Positions 13,676-19,321 of a stretch of 19,321 nucleotides of DNA are shown here, one piece after another. Numbering within the stretch: the first letter of the stretch is position 1; each line of letters opens with the position of its first letter. The stretch spans positions 1 to 19,321 of the forward strand of contig CAZJPS010000019.1 in assembly GCA_964548055.1 (NCBI GenBank), given 5' to 3'. Under the pieces are notes generated by a model that saw only the letters and a program-made list of their open reading frames with translations, was not told where the DNA came from and made no database searches. The stretch is from CAZJPS01 sp964548055. GTDB taxonomy: Bacteria; Patescibacteriota; Gracilibacteria; Peribacterales; Peribacteraceae. A program made the position numbers and the translations under genes.

Positions 13676-14545
13676 TTAGAGGCTGCTCGAACGAGAGCTA
13701 CTGGAATTTGAACTAATGCTGGATGAATGGGAACTTATGGAGGACGTGGAGCTAAGGCTCGATGCTCTGCTGGATGACATTCCACTCATACTCGAACTTT
13801 GATTCGTATTCAGTACCACCTGTCCACGGATTTCTCCATTTGGAAAATTGTTCGTGTGCACATTTACATAAATGCGACCTGCGAGGAGAGCATCCTTATG
13901 TTCGCTCGTAATACCCGTCCACTTTCCAATTGCACGATTGTTATTGAACGTAATAGGTGTAAGCACGCCACCCGATACTCCCGGTGCTCCTAAGTGGAAA
14001 TGTGCACTTGTGAGAGCGCTGCTTAAATCTGCAATTGTAATATCGTAACTGAGAGAATTATCCGATGCGTTCCAGGTAAAGGAACCAACGCCATTTGCGG
14101 TAGTAGAAACGGATGGAACTTCCTGTCCGCCCGTGAGTGTTGCAGAAAAGAATGCGTTACTCAGTGCAGATGATTGGTTGCTACTTCTTGCTGATGAAGT
14201 TCCACCAGTTTTACCTTCAAGCTTGTCCAATCTGTCCTGCATCAGATCCAAACTCACATGCAGATTCGTAAGCTCCTTCATAAGCGTATTATTTTGCCGC
14301 ATAAGAACTGTAGCGAGCTCAGCACGATTTACATTACCTGCGATATCGAAGGTACCTGGCCTATCTCCAGGACCCGTCATAATTCCATACTGCGCTGCCC
14401 ATCGAACAGCATTGTAGGCCCAGTGTGAGGGGGGAACATCACTAAAAACAGTAGCTGCTGATGCACCTCCTGTACTAAGAATAGTTGCAAAGGCCAGTCC
14501 CGAAATAGCAAACGTTGCAAAAGAAAACTTGGATTCGACAGTCAT
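13676..14545 (-). CDS. Surface protein: signal peptide, SLH domain, coiled coil, CHRD domain, Ser-rich tail
   Basis: With the start at ATG 14545 the protein has 289 residues. Residues 1-30 are a classic signal peptide ending ASA. Residues 32-82 form one SLH domain (FSDVPPSHWAYNAVRWAAQY, then NRAELATVLMRQN), which in other bacteria binds cell-wall polymers. Residues 84-112 fit a short coiled coil. Residues 132-245 form a CHRD domain (ATLTGGQEVPSV, SAHFHLGAPG, YVNVHTNNFPNGEIRGQ), a beta domain of unclear function. Residues 249-289 are almost all serine, possibly glycosylated or a spacer. An in-frame ATG at 14608 would add 21 polar residues before the signal peptide, so I prefer 14545. A strong terminator lies 16 bases past the stop. 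It is probably an S-layer-associated surface protein. Confidence 0.85.
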   Translation of the reverse strand: MTVESKFSFATFAISGLAFATILSTGGASAATVFSDVPPSHWAYNAVRWAAQYGIMTGPGDRPGTFDIAGNVNRAELATVLMRQNNTLMKELTNLHVSLDLMQDRLDKLEGKTGGTSSARSSNQSSALSNAFFSATLTGGQEVPSVSTTANGVGSFTWNASDNSLSYDITIADLSSALTSAHFHLGAPGVSGGVLTPITFNNNRAIGKWTGITSEHKDALLAGRIYVNVHTNNFPNGEIRGQVVLNTNQSSSMSGMSSSRASSLSSTSSISSHSSSISSNSSSSRSSSL

Positions 14546-14637
14546 AAAATTAAGTGGGTAAGAATCTGTTGTGTGTGACGTTTGAGAGGGGGGTTTCTTG
14601 CAGTTCATTTTCTATTCACGAAGCATCCCTTGCTTTA

Positions 14638-15510
14638 TTAAAAGAAAAAACTTGATGCGCTTGGAGGATTATCTCCATATTCCTTCTTCCAAGCTGCACG
14701 TTTAGAATTATTTATTTCTTCTTCATAATCCCAAACAATTACTTTTGGCTCTACTACTATCAGACGAGTGTCTGGCAAAAGATGAGGAAGTATTTCTTCA
14801 AAGTAATGATGCTTTATAGGACCCTCTGCCTTTACTCCAGATTTAGTATGCGCGGCACCCATAACAAGAATTCCTAGCCCCTCGTCGCCAACACTTTTCC
14901 GAAAAACTCTAACAATACTTTCAACTCGCTGAAGATCTGTAGCTTTCCATTCATTGGGCTCTATACCATGCACACGAGAAACTTGATTGTTCAAAACCAA
15001 TTCTGCGGCCTGCCTCAGCGATCCAAGAATGCGATCAATATGATAGCTAACAAATTCAAGTGGATATCTATCACTCATTTTCACCCAATCATCCAGGTCC
15101 AACGTAGAAGTATCGGGGCTTATAACTGAAAATGGAGTATCAAGAGGTATGCGTAACGAGAGGGGATCAGGAGTTCCACATAACAGACGCTCATGATCGG
15201 CTACTTCTTGTAAGTACTCCGTTGCTACGCTAGCTAGTGGTTGGTTATGTATTTGTTGATAACCTTCTACCAAAAGATGTGAATCCGAAAATTCACACAT
15301 AATCTGACGACAAAACATGCGGATATTATTTTGATGTTCTATAAAAAGATGCCGAAATTTTTCGTCACATTCTATATCGATTGCATGATATTTGCTCCCG
15401 TGAAATTGCCTTAGAACCACAAGTGCGTTTTGCCCCTTACCTTGATCATGTACGACCCTCGCTTCCGCAGATGCGTCTAGATGATCCAAAAGTTGTTGTT
15501 GAAAATTCAT
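14638..15510 (-). CDS. Uncharacterised protein, 290 aa, possible TraB/ChaN/EreA-like fold
   Basis: I do not firmly recognise a family. There is no signal peptide or membrane span, so it is probably cytoplasmic. Four spaced motifs recall the EreA/ChaN/TraB superfamily: LRQFHGSKYH (H37), LLVEGY (E82), HGIEPNEW (E184) and VMGAAHTKSGV (H221). In that superfamily two His and two Glu residues form the active or metal site, and the late GAGH-like motif is typical. The resemblance is by eye and weak. The C-terminus (KKEYGDNPPSASSFFF) is polar, then ends in three Phe. A TAAAGT box ends 6 bases before the ATG, again fitting a leaderless transcript. It lies between the surface-protein gene and the tRNA-Ile region. 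Confidence 0.6.
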   Translation of the reverse strand: MNFQQQLLDHLDASAEARVVHDQGKGQNALVVLRQFHGSKYHAIDIECDEKFRHLFIEHQNNIRMFCRQIMCEFSDSHLLVEGYQQIHNQPLASVATEYLQEVADHERLLCGTPDPLSLRIPLDTPFSVISPDTSTLDLDDWVKMSDRYPLEFVSYHIDRILGSLRQAAELVLNNQVSRVHGIEPNEWKATDLQRVESIVRVFRKSVGDEGLGILVMGAAHTKSGVKAEGPIKHHYFEEILPHLLPDTRLIVVEPKVIVWDYEEEINNSKRAAWKKEYGDNPPSASSFFF

Positions 15511-15516
15511 ATGTTA

Positions 15517-15522
15517 ACTTTA
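15517..15522 (-). promoter_or_regulatory. Weak -10 box of the 290-residue gene
   Basis: TAAAGT (4 of 6) on the minus strand ends 6 bases before the ATG at 15510, within a very AT-rich stretch. No convincing -35 was found, and AT-rich DNA gives such boxes by chance. Confidence 0.25.
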
Positions 15523-15644
15523 GTAATATGTATATTTTACAATAATATTTTCAAGTGTACATATACTGCAAACATAAAAGTGAATCTTACTTTGGTTTTT
15601 TAGTCCCATCCGTCTTAGATGCTTCTGTGCTACGATTTACCCAT

Positions 15645-15657
15645 GGGCCAGTAGCTC
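15645..15657 (+). repeat. Truncated copy of the tRNA-Ile 5' end
   Basis: GGGCCAGTAGCTC here is identical to the first 13 bases of the tRNA-Ile at 15773-15785. It covers exactly the 5' acceptor strand, positions 8-9 and the D-stem 5' strand. The copy is 128 bases upstream in the same orientation. The spacer contains the inverted pairs CCCACC/GGTGGG and CTCTAT/ATAGAG. It also contains a string similar to the tRNA's T-arm region (CGGTGG followed by CAAG one base later, against two bases in the tRNA). Confidence 0.85.
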
Positions 15658-15772
15658 CCACCTTCGCCCGCATACCTCTATCTCGTGAGCACTCCCTAAA
15701 ATAGAGCTATTGTGTCGGCTACGGTGGGCAAGAAATGTCATTATCATTGCTCCTTACATAGTGCAGTCATTC

Positions 15773-15849
15773 GGGCCAGTAGCTCAGTTGGTTAGAGCTC
15801 AGGACTTATAAACCTGCGGTCGGTGGTTCAAGTCCACCCTGGCCCACCA
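15773..15849 (+). tRNA. tRNA-Ile(UAU) with encoded CCA
   Basis: The cloverleaf is GGGCCAG/CTGGCCC (acceptor), A73 and encoded CCA. The D arm is GCTC/GAGC with loop AGTTGGTTA. The anticodon arm is CAGGA/ACCTG with loop CTTATAA, placing TAT at 34-36. The variable loop is CGGTC, and the T arm is GGTGG/CCACC with loop TTCAAGT. UAU reads AUA isoleucine codons directly, whereas most bacteria use a CAU anticodon modified to lysidine. The 31-39 pair is A-A, so the anticodon stem has four true pairs. A 13-base copy of its 5' end lies 128 bases upstream. Confidence 0.9.
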
Positions 15850-15855
15850 CATACA

Positions 15856-15882
15856 ATCGCTAAGGCGATCACGTGGAACGTG
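15856..15882. other. Two small adjacent hairpins between tRNA-Ile and rplI
   Basis: ATCGC-TAAG-GCGAT (15856-15869) is directly followed by CACGT-GGA-ACGTG (15870-15882). There is no T-run on either strand, so these are not standard terminators. They may shape the tRNA precursor's 3' trailer or the end of the convergent rplI transcript. Confidence 0.4.
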
Positions 15883-15926
15883 CACACCTTCAAAAATTAC
15901 ACGTAGTGTTATCAGTAGTTTGATAT

Positions 15927-16394
15927 TTACGCAGCTTTCTTCACTGCCTCCTTCTGCTGTGAAACCGTCACGGCCAAAGGAATAGATACATCACCTACTT
16001 TTACCTGAACCTGGAATGCTCCCACTGCCTTGATGTGATCGTTGATGATCACGTTATCGGCAGGAACTGTGAGTGCGAGCTGCTCTTTAATGGCATTGGA
16101 AATTTCGGTCTCTGTGAGGGCTGCGTACAGCTTGCCCACTTTGTTCGTCTTGCGACTGAACTGGATGGATTTGCCAGACATGGCGGTAACGGCATCCTGT
16201 TGGAACTGGCGTTCGCCTTCCTTTTCTACGGCACGCTTCTTGATCTGCTCGGCATACCTCTTACGAACGGTTGGAGTGGCTACCAAAGCTTTGCGCTGTG
16301 GCAGCAAGCAGTTCAATGCAAACCCGTCCCCTACAACGAGAAGATCGTTCTTTTTGCCCACGCCGGCTATGTCTTGGAGGAGAAGAATTTCCAT
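15927..16394 (-). CDS. rplI: 50S ribosomal protein L9
   Basis: L9 binds 23S rRNA near the L1 stalk and affects translational fidelity. The 155-residue protein has the N-terminal rRNA-binding domain (MEILLLQDIAGVGKKNDLLV, then GDGFALNCLLPQRKALVAT). The usual Tyr-Ala-Arg-Asn stretch reads FALN here. A long connecting helix rich in Lys/Glu follows (about 42-70), then the C-terminal domain (SIQFSRKTNKVGKLYAALT and after). Length is normal. A good promoter (TTGACG, 17 bases, TAGACT) lies upstream, with a short leader containing a small CCCT/AGGG hairpin. L9 is absent from several CPR lineages, so its presence narrows the placement. It is a single gene, with tRNA-Ile convergent. Confidence 0.95.
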   Translation of the reverse strand: MEILLLQDIAGVGKKNDLLVVGDGFALNCLLPQRKALVATPTVRKRYAEQIKKRAVEKEGERQFQQDAVTAMSGKSIQFSRKTNKVGKLYAALTETEISNAIKEQLALTVPADNVIINDHIKAVGAFQVQVKVGDVSIPLAVTVSQQKEAVKKAA

Positions 16395-16428
16395 GGAAGA
16401 TGCGAATTACCCTGTAAAGGGCCGAGAT

Positions 16429-16457
16429 AGTCTACGTGAGCCTTGAGGAATCGTCAA
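16429..16457 (-). promoter_or_regulatory. Promoter of rplI
   Basis: On the minus strand TTGACG (16452-16457, 5 of 6) and TAGACT (16429-16434, 4 of 6) are exactly 17 bases apart. The start site would be about 30 bases before the ATG, leaving a leader with a small hairpin (CCCT-TTAC-AGGG). Confidence 0.7.
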
Positions 16458-16546
16458 TGGATCGGTAGTGCCAGGGCTCACAAGTAAAGACGCTCAAGAC
16501 CTGCGTATCTTTCCACTGGAAAAGTATTACGCTTTGACAGCAACGG

Positions 16547-16658
16547 AAAAGGGATTGAAGAGAGTGAAGGGATTGAAGGGAAATGACCAAAAAGGCGATT
16601 TCTCGGTTTATAACGTTATCCCTTCAATCCCTTTTCTCCCTTGTATCCCTTCAATCTT
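16547..16658. repeat. Long inverted repeat built from GGGATTGAAG units
   Basis: A perfect 14-base stem (AAGGGATTGAAGGG at 16567-16580 with CCCTTCAATCCCTT at 16620-16633) encloses a 39-base loop. Both arms extend imperfectly, because each holds a second unit (AGGGATTGAAG at 16550, CCCTTCAATC at 16647). It starts right after the stop of the binding-protein gene (16660), so it may act as its 3' hairpin or terminator. The loop contains the palindrome ATAACGTTAT. Confidence 0.8.
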
Positions 16659-16659
16659 T

Positions 16660-18912
16660 CTAAAGGCCTACCAATGACGACAACCAGCTAAAGAAGGAGA
16701 GCCAACTCTGGCCTGTTTTGAACACTCTGCCCTCCCTCACATACCACTTGTGTAAAGTAAGAAATCTGTCGGAATGTAATGATAGGTTACCGAGTTCTAT
16801 GCCCAGAATCTTTTGCCGATGGGCATACGTGTATACAGGGGAGTAGAGGAAGATGGCAGGCACATCTTCTTTTAAAATGTCTTGCAGCTCCTTCAGAGAC
16901 CGGATTCTTTCCTTCTCGTCTCCCGTTTTTCGTATCGTTTCTAAGAGCGAGTCTGCCTTAAATGACTTGTACTGCGAAAGATTGTAAGCATCCCTCTGTA
17001 AATCTTTTTCATTCCCTGTAATTCGCTGCACGCCTGTGGAATGCCAGTATGGGTAGCTATCCAAATTATCCAAGAGCGACTGACCAAACAGCAAGATATC
17101 GTAATCACGCTTAAGGAGCTTGCCTTCAAATTCTTCTCTGGTAGCGGGAATATCGATGTACACCTTCACCCCCAATTGTGCCCACTGCTTTTGGATTTCT
17201 TCCGCAACTTTTTTATACGATGCGGGAGCGCCGCTTGTAAGGATGCGAAGGAGAAGGGGCTCACCCTTTTCATTCTGACGCACGCTGGGAGGATCCGAGG
17301 ATACTCTCCTGCGCAGCATCCCTTGATCTACATACAAATCGGTTGCAGATATTTTGTCATCTTGTGGTCCCTGATGTGCTTTCGATTTTACGTACTGATC
17401 CACAAGCTCGCGCTCCTCCAGTGCCTTCTTATATGTTTCCTCTTTATCTGTTATGAAAAGGTAAAACGAATCAATAATTTTCCCCTTGATGTCTGTTACT
17501 CGGAGTAAATTTTCTCCCATTTTTAACGCACCCGTGCCATTCACTATAGGAAAACGAATAATCCACGAGCCGGATCGCGATTGGTTTTGTTGCACTGGGA
17601 TGGAATTGATACGTGATCCAATCTGCACATCTTTCACTGAGCCCGTAAAAATGAGCGGACTATTTTTTACAAGCATGATTTGCGGAAGTGCAAGAACACC
17701 GGCTTTATTTGCTTCTTCCTGCTCCAACACATGCTGCAAACGGATGCGTTCGGGGATGTTCCACTTAGAAGCTAATAAGGCTCCCTGCGCCGCACTTGCA
17801 TCAAATTGATAATGCCAATCGGAAACATCAAGTTCTAAGAGGGGAGTATCGACAATGGCAGATTCACCTATGGCATCAACAATTGCTTGTTTATTTGTAC
17901 CCAGTTGCAATCCCAGGCGCAGTTTTTGATCTTGGAGCGAAGTTTTATCTAAATTCAAGAAGAGTGCTACATACTGAGGCAAATAATATGTGCGAGCTTC
18001 AAACCTTTTTGGTACAACAGGCTTGCCGTTGTTATTTTTAGGTACGGTGCGTATTCCCTGCAAATTTCGTAAATCTGAAAGAAGCGTGGAGTAATCCGGA
18101 AAAATACGGAACACAATCCGGTCTAAGCGATACACAGGCTCTAAGCTTCTCTCAAATCTTTCTAGTGTCACCTCTGAAGATAAATCCGTTTGAACTATAT
18201 TCTTCACTCGATACGGACCAGCTCCCACGGGAGCGTAGCCAAATTCTAAATGCTGGTCGTATTGCGATACAGGGATTCCTTCAAAAGATTTTTGAGGAAG
18301 AATGCCGAGTGTTAAGTTACTTGGGAAAAAACTGTACGCCTCTTCGAGCGTAAAACGCACGGTGCGCGCATCTATTTTTTCAACCTTCACGCCTCGAAAA
18401 TTTTGCTGAAGCAAAATATTAGGGAAATCGGGATTTTGAATAGTAGTAAAGGTAAACACTACATCATCTGCCGTAACAGGATGTGGCTGCTCCACCGTTG
18501 TATCGTGCCAAAAAAGATTTTCCTTCAAGCGGAGTGTATACACTTTGTAATCCTTCGATACCTGCATCGTGGCTAAATCTTCTTCAATTTTTTTTGTCTG
18601 CGGATTGTATTTAAGGAGCCCTGAAAACACTAATGACACAATATCTCTGTTCACATCATTTTGAACAATAAACCATGGATTTAATGGGAGGAGCTGACCA
18701 ACTGAACCTTCAATATACGTTCCACCACTCGTAGGTGTAACCACTGTATTATCAATATAAAATTGACGTACGAGGCCCGCCGCACTTAGAAGTGCTGCTA
18801 AAACGAGTGAGGCTGCAACCCATCGTTCCCACCGAGTCATTGATAGAAGAGTCTGCAAGGGGCGTACCATCTCCACTATCATACCATTAACCTGCGAGGT
18901 ATCTTTTCCCAT
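16660..18912 (-). CDS. Family 5 (peptide-type) ABC substrate-binding protein, membrane-anchored, 750 aa
   Basis: Family 5 proteins bind peptides or other solutes outside the membrane for an ABC importer. Residues 31-49 (WVAASLVLAALLSAAGLVR) form an N-terminal anchor rather than a lipobox signal. Family motifs are visible: LNPWFIVQNDVNRDIVSLVF, SGLLKYNPQ, YTLRLKENLFWHD, VTADDVVFTF, GAGPYRVK and, late, LQDILKEDVPAIFLYSPVY. The protein is much longer than the usual 500-550 residues, because about 160 residues (about 390-550) are inserted where the fold normally continues. Part of the insert (about 410-490, GALKMGENLLRVTDIKGK) resembles a bacterial Ig-like beta domain. The C-terminus is hydrophobic (SWLSFFSWLSSLVGL). 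No permease or ATPase genes are in the window. Start could also be M11 or M15. secG lies 67 bases upstream. Confidence 0.88.
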   Translation of the reverse strand: MGKDTSQVNGMIVEMVRPLQTLLSMTRWERWVAASLVLAALLSAAGLVRQFYIDNTVVTPTSGGTYIEGSVGQLLPLNPWFIVQNDVNRDIVSLVFSGLLKYNPQTKKIEEDLATMQVSKDYKVYTLRLKENLFWHDTTVEQPHPVTADDVVFTFTTIQNPDFPNILLQQNFRGVKVEKIDARTVRFTLEEAYSFFPSNLTLGILPQKSFEGIPVSQYDQHLEFGYAPVGAGPYRVKNIVQTDLSSEVTLERFERSLEPVYRLDRIVFRIFPDYSTLLSDLRNLQGIRTVPKNNNGKPVVPKRFEARTYYLPQYVALFLNLDKTSLQDQKLRLGLQLGTNKQAIVDAIGESAIVDTPLLELDVSDWHYQFDASAAQGALLASKWNIPERIRLQHVLEQEEANKAGVLALPQIMLVKNSPLIFTGSVKDVQIGSRINSIPVQQNQSRSGSWIIRFPIVNGTGALKMGENLLRVTDIKGKIIDSFYLFITDKEETYKKALEERELVDQYVKSKAHQGPQDDKISATDLYVDQGMLRRRVSSDPPSVRQNEKGEPLLLRILTSGAPASYKKVAEEIQKQWAQLGVKVYIDIPATREEFEGKLLKRDYDILLFGQSLLDNLDSYPYWHSTGVQRITGNEKDLQRDAYNLSQYKSFKADSLLETIRKTGDEKERIRSLKELQDILKEDVPAIFLYSPVYTYAHRQKILGIELGNLSLHSDRFLTLHKWYVREGRVFKTGQSWLSFFSWLSSLVGL

Positions 18913-18979
18913 TCTTCAACCATCGCAATAAAACCACCATGCCTGCATTCGATGTAGTACACAAAGCGAATCTACAGTT

Positions 18980-19201
18980 TTACGCAGCCACAATCAGGTG
19001 CACCAAGCTGAGTGCAAAGAAAACAATGCTGAGGATAATGGTGATGCGATACAGTACTTTTTCTGCTCCTCTTCGCTGAATAGCAACAGCTCCGCTTCCT
19101 CCAAAGGTAGCCGAAAGCCCCGATGCCCTGTGCTGCACAAGAATACAGAGGCTAAGCAGCAAAGAGACTGCTATTTCGATGAGAACGAGGAATGTGAGCA
19201 T
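18980..19201 (-). CDS. secG: Preprotein translocase subunit SecG
   Basis: SecG is the small accessory subunit of the SecYEG protein-export channel in the membrane. With the start at ATG 19199-19201 the protein has 73 residues, the usual size. There are two membrane spans (TFLVLIEIAVSLLLSLCILV, and ITIILSIVFFALSLVHLIV) joined by the conserved loop ASGLSATFGGSGAVA, followed by RRGAEKVLYRIT. The frame continues 21 codons upstream, but a promoter (TTGCTT, 17 bases, TACAAT) lies within that extension, so the shorter start is chosen. The binding-protein gene follows 67 bases later on the same strand and may be co-transcribed. Confidence 0.93.
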   Translation of the reverse strand: MLTFLVLIEIAVSLLLSLCILVQHRASGLSATFGGSGAVAIQRRGAEKVLYRITIILSIVFFALSLVHLIVAA

Positions 19202-19212
19202 AGAACGTACAG

Positions 19213-19241
19213 ATTGTAGAGATAATTCGATAGTCAAGCAA
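19213..19241 (-). promoter_or_regulatory. Promoter of secG
   Basis: On the minus strand TTGCTT (19236-19241) and TACAAT (19213-19218, 5 of 6) are 17 bases apart. The -10 ends 11 bases before the ATG, leaving a leader of about 4-5 bases. The same TACAAT-N11-ATG geometry is seen at the 56-residue peptide gene. Confidence 0.6.
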
Positions 19242-19276
19242 TGGCAGACTGCTTGGTATAGCAACCTCCGCTCCTA

Positions 19277-19298
19277 GTGGCTCGCCATCCGTAGCCAC
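19277..19298. other. Hairpin near the window end
   Basis: GTGGCT (19277-19282) and AGCCAC (19293-19298) form a six-base-pair stem with a 10-base loop. No T-run follows, so a terminator role is unproven. It lies upstream of secG. The final bases contain TATAAT (+ strand), with nothing visible downstream. Confidence 0.3.
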
Positions 19299-19321
19299 AG
19301 CGTTTCAAGAAAAATATAATG

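Noticed and set aside
19202..19264. Longer SecG with 21 extra N-terminal residues
   Set aside because: The extra region contains the promoter of secG, and the 73-residue form matches the family length.

Overview
The window reads as a chromosomal segment from a small-genome bacterium, most likely Patescibacteria (CPR), perhaps near Peregrinibacteria. That placement is inferred from overall character, not from a marker search. The evidence is a gene-dense layout, many short orphan proteins, start codons without Shine-Dalgarno sequences, GC-rich palindromic intergenic repeats with a nested insert whose chance translation reads FAKATEDK, and a SecG plus family-5 binding protein pair. UGA is used as a stop (for example the genes ending at 904 and 11739), so the UGA-glycine code of Gracilibacteria does not apply. 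Housekeeping genes recognised with confidence are obg, dnaK, gap, cca, rplI and secG.

Layout. Positions 1-2023 hold four minus-strand genes of unknown function, the first cut by the window edge. A tRNA-Phe gene follows at 2119-2193 with a partial copy of its own 5' end about 94 bases upstream, then a sigma-70 family factor (2507-3454, +). obg (minus) and dnaK (plus) diverge from a 262-base spacer carrying GC-rich repeat copy A, then a dnaK promoter overlapped by a CIRCE operator. A His/Glu-rich protein of unknown role follows (7067-8095). A minus-strand group comes next: gap, a Tat-signal DUF1501 protein and an endonuclease-IV-like TIM barrel. A 63-residue membrane peptide and cca run the other way. 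From 13122 to 13675 lie purine-rich tandem repeats, a hairpin, repeat copy B carrying a 32-base nested hairpin insert, an unlisted 56-residue membrane peptide with its own strong promoter, and a bidirectional terminator. After these come an SLH-CHRD-Ser-rich surface protein, a 290-residue orphan that may belong to the TraB/ChaN/EreA fold, a tRNA-Ile with the rare UAU anticodon (also preceded by a copy of its own 5' end), rplI, a very long substrate-binding protein and secG.

How it works together. Translation and tRNA metabolism are represented by two tRNAs with encoded CCA, the CCA enzyme, L9 and Obg. Protein folding is represented by DnaK under probable HrcA control. The envelope is represented by SecG, the anchored binding protein, the SLH/CHRD protein, the Tat-exported DUF1501 protein and several single-span peptides. 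Transcription signals are readable: -35 and -10 boxes resemble the sigma-70 consensus. In several genes the -10 box ends only 6-11 bases before the start codon, which implies leaderless or near-leaderless mRNAs.

Most unusual signals: (1) both tRNA genes are preceded by a truncated copy of their own acceptor-plus-D-stem 5' strand; (2) a nested palindrome inside a repeat; (3) the leaderless promoter geometry; (4) tRNA-Ile(UAU); (5) the domain architectures of the surface proteins.
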